A stretch of DNA of 64,000 nucleotides from M3007 sp046160625 (GTDB lineage Bacteria > Bacteroidota > Bacteroidia > Chitinophagales > Saprospiraceae): NCBI GenBank assembly GCA_046160625.1, contig JBJXGZ010000087.1:35800-99799 (forward strand), given 5' to 3'. Below are positions 17,164 through 25,282 of this stretch, piece by piece. The notes under the pieces are model-generated. The model was not told where the DNA came from, made no database searches, and saw nothing but the letters and a program-made list of their open reading frames with translations. The number at the start of each line of letters is the position of its first letter. The stretch's first letter is position 1. The translations under genes and the position numbers were made by a program.

Positions 17164-19089
17164 TCACCACTTATATCCCACACCAAACCGCCACGACCTA
17201 CCCGGCATAGGCCGATATCGAATGATTTCATATTGCGTATTCCAAAGATTTTCAATGCGAAAATCAATAGTGAAGCGGCGCTCAAAAAAAGCACACGAAG
17301 CCAACAAATTCCCTACGCTAAAAGATGCTATCTTCTTTCCCCCATTGTCCAATCGCTCGCCAGTGAACTGCTGTAAGTAGGCCGCCGAAAATATACCCCT
17401 CGACACCCGCAGCGAAAGCCCACCAGATACTTTAGGTGTAAAAGGCAATTGTTTCCCCAGCACACTTTCTGAGCCACCATATACTGCCACATTGGTGGTT
17501 TTGGAAAATTGAAGTCGCCCTGAAGTATGGAATTTCCAATGACCAATGGCCAATGACCAATGACCGGCTGTCTCCACTCCCCTGCTCCACACCATTCGCA
17601 AATTGTCTGGCCTGAAAAACCCGGTTGAATCTGGTTGCCAGAGAATCCAATCATCTAAAATTAATTGAAAACCAGTCAGTTCGAGAGAATATTTAGGACG
17701 GTTAAATAGCCAGTTTACGTCTGTGGAATATCCCTTTTCCGGGCGCAAATTGGGTCTTCCGAGGTTTTTCCAAAAACGGTCGTTGAGCGTTGGCAGGTTG
17801 AAATTGCGCGAAACATGAAACTTCGCCTCCCCTACCCTTCCAAGAGCAATTTGTCCAGCTACAGACCAGGTAAGCGGAGCGGCTTGTGCTTCCGCCCACT
17901 CCTGTCGAATCAAGACGGAAAAACGGGTGTCATCACGCTTCCACTCGCCCATGGCATAGCCTGCCAAACGCATCTGCCCAAACCAACGGGTGCTGTCTTT
18001 GTAGCCATCCACTTGTGCCCATTGACGGAGCGCGGTTCCGCCTGCACGCAAAGCCCAATTTTTGTCGAGGGTGGTCGAGTGGTCAGAACTCAGGACTACT
18101 TGCCTGGAACGGCTGGTATCTGTATCGCCTGCTAGGTAAAATGCGAGAAAGTCATCAAGCCAGGCGGCACGGTTGATCCAGAGACTGCGGGAGTTGGGAG
18201 CGTGTTCCCAAGTGATGACGGCACGGTGAGAGCGGTCGCGTTGCCAGGTTTCTCGAGGGGCTTCAGTGGTGGAAGGGGGGATTTCCCGGAAAGTATTTTG
18301 AAACCAAAAGGCTGTTTTCAGGATATTTTTTTCGTTGATTTTCAATTGATTAAACTGTTGCAAGTCGGTTCTTTCCAGAAAGTTATTGACTTGCCTTGTA
18401 TTGTAAAATTGTCCATCAAGACCCTGTTTCTGAAATTTAAATGCGTTATCAGCCTGCTGCCATGTGGCCCGGATTTTGGAAGCAATTTTTTTGTTAGAAA
18501 AACCTGCGCCTGCACTGCCCTCCCAACGCCCAAAACTTCCTATTGCGCCACTGCCATAACCTGAAAAACCCGCATCAAAATGTTGATGAGTTGGTACAAT
18601 TATAAGGCTCCCGCCCATAGCTCCACTGCTTTGTGCCGCGCTTTGTCCACCAAATTGGATTTCAAACTTATCGTCTGGCCAGAGCGGCAACAGAGAGGCA
18701 TCCACTACACCATTCATGGGGCTTTGGAGGTTCAGTCCGTTCCAAAAAACCGGGGTTCGATTGGGACCCGCTCCACGTACCGAAATAGTGGCCAAGGTGC
18801 CCGGCGCGTTGGCGCGCACATCAAGGACATTTTCCCATAAAAGCCTGTCAGACAAAGAGATAGAGGCATTCAGAGGGAGTGAATCTGCTTTCCAAAAAGT
18901 GTAGCCAATTCTTTCGAAACGGGCATCTCGAATGATAAGAGCAGGAAGGCGATATTGGGATATTGGGATATTGGGATATTGGGAGGAGTCGGGCGTTTGG
19001 GCAGATGCAGATGCAACGAAAAGCAAGAAAATCAGTAAGAAAACCTGGATCATGAATAAACTGAAACCGGGCGATGGTGACAAAATCAT
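17164..19089 (-). CDS. TonB-dependent outer-membrane receptor (BtuB-like size)
   Basis: 641 residues from ATG 19089, which has an A-rich upstream region; ATG 19053 also gives a signal peptide (MIQVFLLIFLLFVASASAQ). There is no CarboxypepD_reg domain. The plug shows VLDVRANAPGTLATISVRG and GGQSAAQSSGAMGGSLIIV, and the barrel runs to a C-terminal SWRFGVGYKW. The size suits a cobalamin or siderophore receptor; the ligand is unknown. Two stretches of low-complexity word repeats lie in frame: just after the signal peptide (DNA 18950-18984, giving SQYPNIPISQYRL) and in a barrel strand or loop (DNA 17535-17566, giving GHWSLAIGHWKFH). Both resemble the intergenic repeats of this window. Confidence 0.88.
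   Translation of the reverse strand: MILSPSPGFSLFMIQVFLLIFLLFVASASAQTPDSSQYPNIPISQYRLPALIIRDARFERIGYTFWKADSLPLNASISLSDRLLWENVLDVRANAPGTLATISVRGAGPNRTPVFWNGLNLQSPMNGVVDASLLPLWPDDKFEIQFGGQSAAQSSGAMGGSLIIVPTHQHFDAGFSGYGSGAIGSFGRWEGSAGAGFSNKKIASKIRATWQQADNAFKFQKQGLDGQFYNTRQVNNFLERTDLQQFNQLKINEKNILKTAFWFQNTFREIPPSTTEAPRETWQRDRSHRAVITWEHAPNSRSLWINRAAWLDDFLAFYLAGDTDTSRSRQVVLSSDHSTTLDKNWALRAGGTALRQWAQVDGYKDSTRWFGQMRLAGYAMGEWKRDDTRFSVLIRQEWAEAQAAPLTWSVAGQIALGRVGEAKFHVSRNFNLPTLNDRFWKNLGRPNLRPEKGYSTDVNWLFNRPKYSLELTGFQLILDDWILWQPDSTGFFRPDNLRMVWSRGVETAGHWSLAIGHWKFHTSGRLQFSKTTNVAVYGGSESVLGKQLPFTPKVSGGLSLRVSRGIFSAAYLQQFTGERLDNGGKKIASFSVGNLLASCAFFERRFTIDFRIENLWNTQYEIIRYRPMPGRSWRFGVGYKW
17535..17566. repeat. 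Word repeat inside TonB receptor gene (CCAATGACC)
   Basis: Four overlapping CCAATGACC/CCAATGGCC units in tandem, in frame within the receptor gene. The same word fills the intergenic repeat at 62952-63034, 45 kb away. Confidence 0.75.
18950..18984. repeat. Word repeat inside TonB receptor gene (GATATTGG)
   Basis: Four consecutive GATATTGG units at an 8-base period, in frame immediately after the signal peptide coding region. The complementary word (CCCAATATC) is found in the intergenic repeat at 42944-43027. The period is not a multiple of three, so the translated residues differ between units. Confidence 0.8.
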
Positions 19090-19120
19090 TTTCCATGGTA
19101 TTTCTAATTTTGAGTGAACC

Positions 19121-19654
19121 TCAAATCTGACAAATTTCTTCGTAATCCGGACGGTCGTGTGCATATCGGTGGATGTAAGAGCGAAGTATTTCGCCCTTGT
19201 GAAGCACAAAAACGCCAGGCATTTGAAAGCCATCGCCAAGATCGTGGTTTTCAAAGTCTGGATCGGCTCCATGACCTTCAAGAACAGTAGCTTGAAATCC
19301 GCGAATCCAGTTCATCAACCCAAAAAGTTGCTGGGGAGTGCCCCGCCCTAGCCCGAAGGCTTGATAATAACGTTTTTCCGGATCTGCAATGTGATCTACG
19401 GGATGCAGTTTGTATTTTTTAAAAAAACTCTCCGCTATCTCTATATCGGGCGCCATATGTACAAATATGACCCTGAAACCGCTGGACTCAAAATTTCTCC
19501 GCCGCTTCGCAATGTCACTGATTGCCTCCCTACAAAAAGAGCAGCCAAAATAACGGAGAAACACCAGCATTACAGGTTGTTTTTCAGCCATTTCAGTCAG
19601 TGTTTCCCCGTTTTTGACGGAGACCATCTCATTCCAAATTGCAGGTGTTGGCAT
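19121..19654 (-). CDS. Thioredoxin-fold (AhpC/TSA, SelL-like) protein
   Basis: 177 residues resembling the peroxiredoxin-like AhpC-TSA_2/SelL family. VMLVFLRYFGCSFCREAI (about residues 28-45) has a CxxC redox motif in the position expected at the end of the first strand. FRVIFVHMAPDIEIAESFF and MPGVFVLHKGEILRSYIHRYA complete the fold. No signal peptide is present, so it acts in the cytoplasm. The probable role is thiol-dependent reduction or peroxide handling; the substrate is not known. It precedes the TonB receptor by 31 bases on the same strand and may be co-transcribed. Confidence 0.8.
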   Translation of the reverse strand: MPTPAIWNEMVSVKNGETLTEMAEKQPVMLVFLRYFGCSFCREAISDIAKRRRNFESSGFRVIFVHMAPDIEIAESFFKKYKLHPVDHIADPEKRYYQAFGLGRGTPQQLFGLMNWIRGFQATVLEGHGADPDFENHDLGDGFQMPGVFVLHKGEILRSYIHRYAHDRPDYEEICQI

Positions 19655-19659
19655 TTAAT

Positions 19660-19755
19660 TTAAAAGTTACATGTGAGCAAGTTACAAGTAGGCAAGTTAC
19701 AAGTGAGCAAGTTGCAACTTGCCTACTTGTAACTTGCTCACTTGCAACTTTTAAC
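19660..19755. repeat. Word-repeat hairpin (GAGCAAGTTACAAGT)
   Basis: About 95 bases built from GAGCAAGTT / ACAAGTAGGCAAGTT units on one side and their complements (CTTGCCTACTTGTAACTTGC) on the other, with TTAAAAGTT/AACTTTTAA at the outer ends. It fills the gap between the thioredoxin-fold gene and mdh. Confidence 0.9.
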
Positions 19756-20691
19756 CTAAACGAGTTTCATCGCATCAAGCGCATCTGCCACCTCTTTGAC
19801 GGCTTCGGCGGATTTGTGTAAAAGCGCGAGTTCGTCTTTTTTCAGTCGGAGTTTGATGATTTCCTGGATGCCCTTTTTGCCCAATTTAACCGGAGCACCC
19901 ACGAAAATATCTTTGAGTTTGTACTGCCCGTTGAGCCGCACGCAGCATGGGAAAATCCGCTTCTCGTCCTTCAGAATAGACAGGGCCATTTGGGCAGCAG
20001 CCGCGCCGGGCGCATACCATGCCGAGGTACCCATCAGGTTCACCAATTCACCGCCACCTACTTTTGTGCGCTCAAGAATGGCGTCAAGTTTGTCCTTCCT
20101 TATCAATTCTGTTACAGGAATGCCGCTCACAGTAGTGTACCGGGGCAGTGGCACCATCGTGTCGCCATGTCCACCCATAAGTACTGCCTGAATGTCTTTA
20201 GGTGATATATCCAATGCCTCAGCCAGGAACGCGCGATAACGGGCTGTATCAAGTACCCCTGCCATGCCCAATACGCGCTTGTCAGAAAGGCCGGAGGCTT
20301 TCCAGCAGGCGTAAGTCATTACGTCAAGCGGATTGGAGACGACTATGATAATGGGGTTTTTGGTATGCTTGAGGATGTTTTCAGTGACAGAAACGACGAT
20401 CTTTGCATTGGTGGCAATAAGGTCGTCGCGGCTCATCCCAGGTTTCCGGGGAATACCGGCAGTAATGATTACAATATCGGAACCCGCAGTAAGTGCATAA
20501 TCGTCGCCACCTGAAAGGCGGGTTGAGTAGCCATCTATAGGCGCTTGCTGCCAGATATCCAGGGCTTTGCCTTTGGCCATATTGCCTTGGATGTCAATGA
20601 GTACGACCTCGTTCACAGTATCAGCATGGGCCAAGACATTGGCACAGGTTGCGCCTACATTCCCAGCGCCTACAACAGTTATTTTGCTCAT
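19756..20691 (-). CDS. mdh: Malate dehydrogenase
   Basis: 311 residues of the LDH-like malate dehydrogenase group. It oxidises malate to oxaloacetate with NAD in the TCA cycle. The N-terminal Rossmann motif is VVGAGNVGATCANVLA with the NAD-selective acidic residue in VVLIDIQG. GGDDYALTAGSD and TAGIPRKPGMSRDDL form the mobile loop containing the substrate-binding Arg, and GGHGDTMVPLPRYTTV holds the catalytic His. Length is normal. It is preceded by its own promoter box and followed by a word-repeat hairpin. Confidence 0.97.
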   Translation of the reverse strand: MSKITVVGAGNVGATCANVLAHADTVNEVVLIDIQGNMAKGKALDIWQQAPIDGYSTRLSGGDDYALTAGSDIVIITAGIPRKPGMSRDDLIATNAKIVVSVTENILKHTKNPIIIVVSNPLDVMTYACWKASGLSDKRVLGMAGVLDTARYRAFLAEALDISPKDIQAVLMGGHGDTMVPLPRYTTVSGIPVTELIRKDKLDAILERTKVGGGELVNLMGTSAWYAPGAAAAQMALSILKDEKRIFPCCVRLNGQYKLKDIFVGAPVKLGKKGIQEIIKLRLKKDELALLHKSAEAVKEVADALDAMKLV

Positions 20692-20764
20692 TCGTAAAAG
20701 CTTTTCATCCCGATAAATTCGGGAAGTGTTTTATTTGAAAATTTGTTCCTGAAAAAATGCGCCG

Positions 20765-20772
20765 CAAAAGTA
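20765..20772 (-). promoter_or_regulatory. -7 promoter box of mdh
   Basis: The minus-strand sequence is TACTTTTG followed by CG, an exact TAnnTTTG. It sits about 73 bases before the mdh start, and the leader contains a TCCCGA...TCGGGA hairpin at 20708-20724. Confidence 0.55.
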
Positions 20773-20803
20773 GGAAGGGCAAACGGCAAAGCATAAACCC
20801 CGT

Positions 20804-21727
20804 TTAAAAATTTGGGATCGCAACCGTGTCTACCGAAACAGCATAGCCAGAAAAATTACCATATCCGCCTTCGATGTTGTTGAATACAGCATCAGGATCG
20901 CTGAAAGGCAAATTACTTCCCTGCCTGGACAGTGAAAGGTGGTAGCGATAAAATTGTTCGGAAAGGGTTCGCCATTCAATAAAAATGCGGCGTGGACGCT
21001 CCGTTTCCGGGTCAAATGGAATGCGGGCCACGAGATAAAGGGTGCGACGGTCATCGGCCCAGTAGTTTTCATTGATCAAGACCACGGGTTCAGGGATGTC
21101 GTGAAGCAAAGAGAACGTACGCCCGTCGGCCAAAAAATTGGTGCGCCCTTCAATCGTGAAATTATTAGGCTCGAATACGTCTGTTTCGTGTGTGAGATTG
21201 AATGCGAAGTAATGCTCCTCAGCTGGCAGCGACTTTAGCCGAAGTTCGAGTGGAATACGCAGTTCGTTTAAACCATCGCCCAAGGCAGTAATAGAAATAT
21301 CGCCCGAGCCCAACACGATTGGTTCCAATTCAACTTTTGCTGGTATTTTGCTGGAAGATTCTATAACAGGATAGCCAGGTACGCGCACTGAAAAGGCATA
21401 TTCTACACCAAATCTCGCCTTTTGGTCTCTGTTGCTTTCCCAATAGGTGATTTTGTCTGTATCGGTAGTGTCAGGAACGAGCCGGTCCCAAAACTGTCCG
21501 TCCTCAGAAAGCGTAGCAACAAGGTCTAATGACTGTAAAAAATCAGGTGCGCTGCCATCATTTACTTGTTTGCTGAGCGAGATTTTGACCCGAAAATTGT
21601 CGCCTTCCGTAAAGTGACACACTGCGACCAATCTGGTAGGCTCTTCTGGCAAATCAATGATTACCTCTCGCGCACAACGGACGAGAAGCAGGCAAATAAA
21701 TGAGAGAAAGAGAAGAAACGAACGCAT
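20804..21727 (-). CDS. DUF4249 family outer-membrane-associated lipoprotein
   Basis: 307 residues from ATG 21727. The N-terminus (MRSFLLFLSFICLLLVRC) is a lipoprotein-like signal with Cys18 as the likely lipidated residue, although the position before Cys is Arg rather than Gly or Ala. The rest is beta-rich with the DUF4249 pattern (EVIIDLPEEPTRLVAVCHFT..., then a VKISLSKQV segment and DKITYWES). Members of this Bacteroidota family usually sit near TonB receptors and have no proven function. It has an apparent leaderless promoter directly before the start codon. Confidence 0.75.
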   Translation of the reverse strand: MRSFLLFLSFICLLLVRCAREVIIDLPEEPTRLVAVCHFTEGDNFRVKISLSKQVNDGSAPDFLQSLDLVATLSEDGQFWDRLVPDTTDTDKITYWESNRDQKARFGVEYAFSVRVPGYPVIESSSKIPAKVELEPIVLGSGDISITALGDGLNELRIPLELRLKSLPAEEHYFAFNLTHETDVFEPNNFTIEGRTNFLADGRTFSLLHDIPEPVVLINENYWADDRRTLYLVARIPFDPETERPRRIFIEWRTLSEQFYRYHLSLSRQGSNLPFSDPDAVFNNIEGGYGNFSGYAVSVDTVAIPNF

Positions 21728-21732
21728 CACAG

Positions 21733-21740
21733 CAAAGGTA
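21733..21740 (-). promoter_or_regulatory. -7 box abutting DUF4249 start (probable leaderless transcript)
   Basis: The minus-strand TACCTTTG is an exact TAnnTTTG and ends 5 bases before the ATG at 21727. The expected transcription start therefore coincides with the start codon. Confidence 0.55.
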
Positions 21741-21745
21741 ATCAA

Positions 21746-21898
21746 CTATGATGTATGAACTATGATGTATGATGTATGATGTATGATGTATGAACTGCAC
21801 ACGTTTATGGTTCATAGTTCATACATCATACATCATAGTTCATACATCATACATCATACATCATAGTTCATACATCATACATCATACATCATACATCA
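21746..21898. repeat. Word-repeat hairpin (ATGATGTATGA / TCATACATCAT)
   Basis: About 150 bases almost wholly made of TATGATG and TATGAAC units on the left and CATACATCA/TAGTTCATA units on the right, around a short unique centre (GCACACGTTTATGG). The right end supplies the valS stop codon (TGA of TGATGTATG on the minus strand). Confidence 0.92.
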
Positions 21899-24565
21899 AA
21901 GTTTAGAAAGACTCTCCTCCAAAATCTGCACCCTTGCCAAACCATCCGCCATTTTTTTGCGCTCATTCTCAACTACTGCTGCGGGCGCACCGCTGACAAA
22001 ACGTTCGTTGGAAAGCTTGCCTTCGATGGAGCGAATAAAGCCGCGCTGATATTCCAGTTCGTCTTCCAACTTCTTGCGTTCTGCCTCAATATCAATGGTT
22101 TGGTTTAGTGTAACGTAGAATTTATCTGTCCCCGAGATAAATGATTTGGCCTTGGGTGGTTCCTCTCTGGAAAGCTCAAGCGATTCAAGCACCGCCATTT
22201 TCATCAGCATTTCGCGGAAGCCTTCTTGTGCGAAAAGTGCGCGGGCAGTGTCACTGTCTTGCACTGTAATGACCAAAGGGTCGCGGGGCTTTACCTGATT
22301 TTGATTGCGCACATCGCGGATGCCTGTGATGATTGTTTTGGCTGATTCTACCTTGGTTATCAAGGCGTTGTCAAAAGCCGCAGATTTTGGATAACCCTGC
22401 ACACAAACATCGTCGCCTTTTTCGCGCTCTCGGAGTTGATGCCAGATTTCCTCTGTCACAAAGGGCATGAAGGGATGCAACACGACCATGATTTTGGAAT
22501 AAATATCCAGGGTAGCCTCATAGGTTTCGCGGTCAATAGGCTGTTCATAGCCCGGCTTTACCATCTCCAGATACCAGGCGCAGAAATCGTCCCAGATAAA
22601 GGTGTAAAGTCCTAGCAATGCTTCGCTCAAACGGAATTGTTCAAAATCAGATTCTACCTGCAACAACACTTGCTGGAATTTCTCATTCAGCCATCGAACT
22701 GCCAGGGCGTTTTTCTTGACAATATCCTCATTTTCAGCGATTTTGGTCACTTGCCAGCCTTTTACCAGTCGTAGTGCATTCCAGAGTTTGTTGCAAAAGT
22801 TGCGGCCGTTTTCGCAAAGTTTGTCATCGAAAAGAATATCGCCGCCCGCTGCCGCACTCGACATAAGTCCGTAACGAACACCGTCTGCGCCATAATCTTC
22901 GAGTAGTTGCAGGGCGTCGGGTGAATTACCCAGAGATTTGGACATTTTGCGGCGTTGCTTGTCGCGCACCATGCCTGTAAAATAGACTGCCTGAAAAGGC
23001 TTTTCGCCCCGGAACTCGTAGCCTGCCATAATCATACGCGCCACCCAGAAAAAGATAATATCCCAACCCGTTACCAAAACATTGGTGGGATAATAGTAGG
23101 ACACTTCGCCATCAGGTTTATTGAAACCGTCAAATACGGAGATCGGCCAAAGCCAAGAGGAGGCCCAGGTATCGAGCACGTCTTCGTCTTGACGCAGGTC
23201 GTTGAGGGTCAATTGTTTGTTGCCAGTTTCCGATTGCGCCTGTGCAAGGGCTTCTTCCGCAGAGGCCGCCACAAACACCTTGGTTTCCTGACTCAAACCT
23301 TCACTTTTTAGGTACCAGGCTGGAATTTGCTGTCCCCACCAGAGTTGGCGGGAGATGCACCAATCCCGGAGATTCTCCATCCAATTGCGGTAAAGATTCT
23401 GAAAGCTGGGAGGGTAAAATTTAATTTCCTCCTCCAACACAGCTTTGAGTGCCGGTGCGCCGAGATCTCTCATCTTTACAAACCATTGTAGCGAGAGTTT
23501 AGGCTCCACCACAGAGTTGGTACGCTCGGAGCGACCGATATTTGTTTTGTAGTCTTCGATTTTGACCAGGCTTCCGCTTCCTTCCAAAAAGCCCTTCATC
23601 TGCTTGCGGGCTTCAAATCGGTCAAGCCCAACGATGGGCAAAAAAGCGCATTTGTCATTGAGCTTGCCGTCGTCGGCGATGGTATCTATCACGTCAAGAC
23701 TGTGCCGCTGACCCACCTCGTAATCGTTTGGGTCGTGCGCCGGGGTGATTTTCAAGGCCCCTGTGCCAAACTCAATGTCAACATAATCGTCCGAAATGAC
23801 CGGAATGGCGCGGTCAATCAGGGGAATCAAAACCTGTTTCCCAACCAGGTTTTTGTAACGCGGATCCTTTGGATTTACCGCAATGGCTACATCGGCAAAA
23901 ATAGTTTCGGGTCGCTGTGTTGCAATCGTAACGCCCGGGCCGCCGTCGGCACTTTTGTATTGAATATGATACAGTTGTGCGTTTTCTTCATGGTAAATAA
24001 CCTCTTCATTGGAAAGCACCGTTTTGGCTTCGGTGTCCCAGTTCACCATGCGGAGTCCACGATAAAGTTTGTCCTTTTTATAAAGGTCAATAAACACACG
24101 GATCACATCATTATAGTAGCCCTTGTCCATTGTAAAAGCCGTCCGATCCCAATCGCAGGATGCGCCGAGTTTGCGCAATTGATGGAGTATGATGCCACCG
24201 TATTTTTCCTTCCACTGGTAGGCATAGCCCATAAACTGTTCTCGGGTGATGTCGGCCTTGCGCAGTTTTTTCTCCTCTCGCAGCCAGCGCACCACTTTGG
24301 CTTCTGTGGCGATGCTGGCATGGTCAGTACCAGGCACCCAGCAGGCGTTTTTGCCATCAAGCCGGGCTTTGCGAATCAAAATATCCTGAATCGTATTGTT
24401 GAGCATGTGCCCCATGTGGAGCATACCCGTCACATTGGGTGGCGGGATGACAATGGTGAACGACTCACGCTCGTCGGGCACAGAGCGGAAATAGCCCTGG
24501 CTTTCCCAGTGGGCATACCAACGTTCTTCAATTTCGGAGGGCGTGTAACGGGCGGAGAGTTCCAT
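21896..24565 (-). CDS. valS: Valyl-tRNA synthetase
   Basis: 889 residues. This class I aminoacyl-tRNA synthetase charges tRNA-Val and edits mischarged Thr. The HIGH-type motif is PPPNVTGMLHMGHMLNN (about 40-55), the editing CP1 domain includes TQRPETIFADVAIAVNP, and the KMSKS loop is RRKMSKSLGNSPD (about 545). The C-terminus is a coiled-coil tRNA-binding arm with many Glu and Lys, ending LEESLSKL. The length is normal for the family. The stop codon lies inside the adjacent word repeat. The promoter box at 24720 implies a leader of about 150 bases that includes another word repeat. Confidence 0.98.
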   Translation of the reverse strand: MELSARYTPSEIEERWYAHWESQGYFRSVPDERESFTIVIPPPNVTGMLHMGHMLNNTIQDILIRKARLDGKNACWVPGTDHASIATEAKVVRWLREEKKLRKADITREQFMGYAYQWKEKYGGIILHQLRKLGASCDWDRTAFTMDKGYYNDVIRVFIDLYKKDKLYRGLRMVNWDTEAKTVLSNEEVIYHEENAQLYHIQYKSADGGPGVTIATQRPETIFADVAIAVNPKDPRYKNLVGKQVLIPLIDRAIPVISDDYVDIEFGTGALKITPAHDPNDYEVGQRHSLDVIDTIADDGKLNDKCAFLPIVGLDRFEARKQMKGFLEGSGSLVKIEDYKTNIGRSERTNSVVEPKLSLQWFVKMRDLGAPALKAVLEEEIKFYPPSFQNLYRNWMENLRDWCISRQLWWGQQIPAWYLKSEGLSQETKVFVAASAEEALAQAQSETGNKQLTLNDLRQDEDVLDTWASSWLWPISVFDGFNKPDGEVSYYYPTNVLVTGWDIIFFWVARMIMAGYEFRGEKPFQAVYFTGMVRDKQRRKMSKSLGNSPDALQLLEDYGADGVRYGLMSSAAAGGDILFDDKLCENGRNFCNKLWNALRLVKGWQVTKIAENEDIVKKNALAVRWLNEKFQQVLLQVESDFEQFRLSEALLGLYTFIWDDFCAWYLEMVKPGYEQPIDRETYEATLDIYSKIMVVLHPFMPFVTEEIWHQLREREKGDDVCVQGYPKSAAFDNALITKVESAKTIITGIRDVRNQNQVKPRDPLVITVQDSDTARALFAQEGFREMLMKMAVLESLELSREEPPKAKSFISGTDKFYVTLNQTIDIEAERKKLEDELEYQRGFIRSIEGKLSNERFVSGAPAAVVENERKKMADGLARVQILEESLSKL

Positions 24566-24571
24566 AGTAAG

Positions 24572-24650
24572 TTGCAGTAGGCAGTGGCAGTTGGCAGTGG
24601 CAGTGGCAGTTGGCAGTAGCAGTTGGCAGTAGCAGTTGGCAGTAGCAGTT
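24572..24650. repeat. Tandem word repeat (GGCAGTAGCAGTT)
   Basis: Tandem GGCAGTGGCAGTT and GGCAGTAGCAGTT units, without an inverted half, in the valS leader. The same word ends the window at 63944-63980. Confidence 0.88.
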
Positions 24651-24719
24651 CACCAAGTATAATTTGGAAAACCGAATTTGAAAGCAAGCGTTTTGTCCAG
24701 AAATTTGGGAAAAGGAGGG

Positions 24720-24727
24720 CAAAGGTA
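24720..24727 (-). promoter_or_regulatory. -7 promoter box of valS
   Basis: Minus-strand TACCTTTG, an exact TAnnTTTG, in the gap between valS and the DUF2452 gene. No clear -33 box is visible. Confidence 0.45.
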
Positions 24728-24738
24728 GTAAAAAGACG

Positions 24739-24777
24739 TTGGAGATTTGGACGTTGGACATTGGATATTGGACATTT
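24739..24777. repeat. Tandem word repeat (TTGGACA)
   Basis: Repeated TTGGACG/TTGGACA/TTGGATA words just downstream of the DUF2452 stop codon. It is related to the ATTGGGATA word family seen at 18950 and 42944. Confidence 0.7.
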
Positions 24778-25244
24778 CAAACTCCGCCCTCCATCACTTC
24801 CCAGGTATGATCCCCCAACAAGCGCACCGTGGCCAGGTGCTCATACGGTGCTTTCCGCCCCCATTCCCATGGGGCAATCATGGAGAGCAAGTGCGTCCCA
24901 TCGGATTTGCGCTGGTAGAGGTGATAAATATGGTGGATAACTGGCTGGAAAGGGATTTCCGATTGGTAAATAACCTCGGAGACTTCCATGCGCGAATTGA
25001 GCGACTTGGCCTGGTTCATCAGCGTCTCCATTTGTTTGCGGAGTTGCTCCATTTGCCGGTCGGTCTGGTCGTACATCGCCGTCATTGCGTTGCCCCGGAT
25101 GCGCCCTTTGTCTTCCGGGCGGATGACGGCCCCGCCTGCTGTATGGGCATAGGGTAATAGGCCGGGCGTTTCGGTCACTTTGTCTTTGTCAATCGGATTC
25201 ACGAAAGCCTGTTCGTCCGTTTTTGGTTCCTTCTTTTTTGCCAT
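24777..25244 (-). CDS. DUF2452 family protein
   Basis: 155 residues, cytoplasmic. The N-terminus is basic and charged (MAKKKEPKTDEQAFVNPIDK). The conserved region has NPIDKDKVTETPGLLPYAH and GAVIRPEDKGRIRGNAMTAM, a helical stretch (QMEQLRKQMETLMNQA) and a C-terminal HHIYHLYQRKSDGTHLLSMI. This matches the Bacteroidota DUF2452 family, whose biochemical role is unknown. It is monocistronic or the last gene of the minus-strand run. Confidence 0.8.
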   Translation of the reverse strand: MAKKKEPKTDEQAFVNPIDKDKVTETPGLLPYAHTAGGAVIRPEDKGRIRGNAMTAMYDQTDRQMEQLRKQMETLMNQAKSLNSRMEVSEVIYQSEIPFQPVIHHIYHLYQRKSDGTHLLSMIAPWEWGRKAPYEHLATVRLLGDHTWEVMEGGV

Positions 25245-25248
25245 GGGG

Positions 25249-25256
25249 CAAAGGTC
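25249..25256 (-). promoter_or_regulatory. Probable -7 box of DUF2452 gene
   Basis: Minus-strand GACCTTTG, one mismatch to TAnnTTTG, ends 4 bases before the ATG at 25244. The spacing equals that of glyA and dapF. Confidence 0.35.
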
Positions 25257-25282
25257 GTGAATTGGATAGAATCAGTTCACAA

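Noticed and set aside
21746..21898. Possible CRISPR array
   Set aside because: Units are only 7-11 bases, contiguous and inverted around a centre, with no spacers of constant length and no cas genes.
23702..24580. 292-codon plus-strand frame opposite valS
   Set aside because: Antisense shadow; valS motifs on the minus strand are unambiguous.
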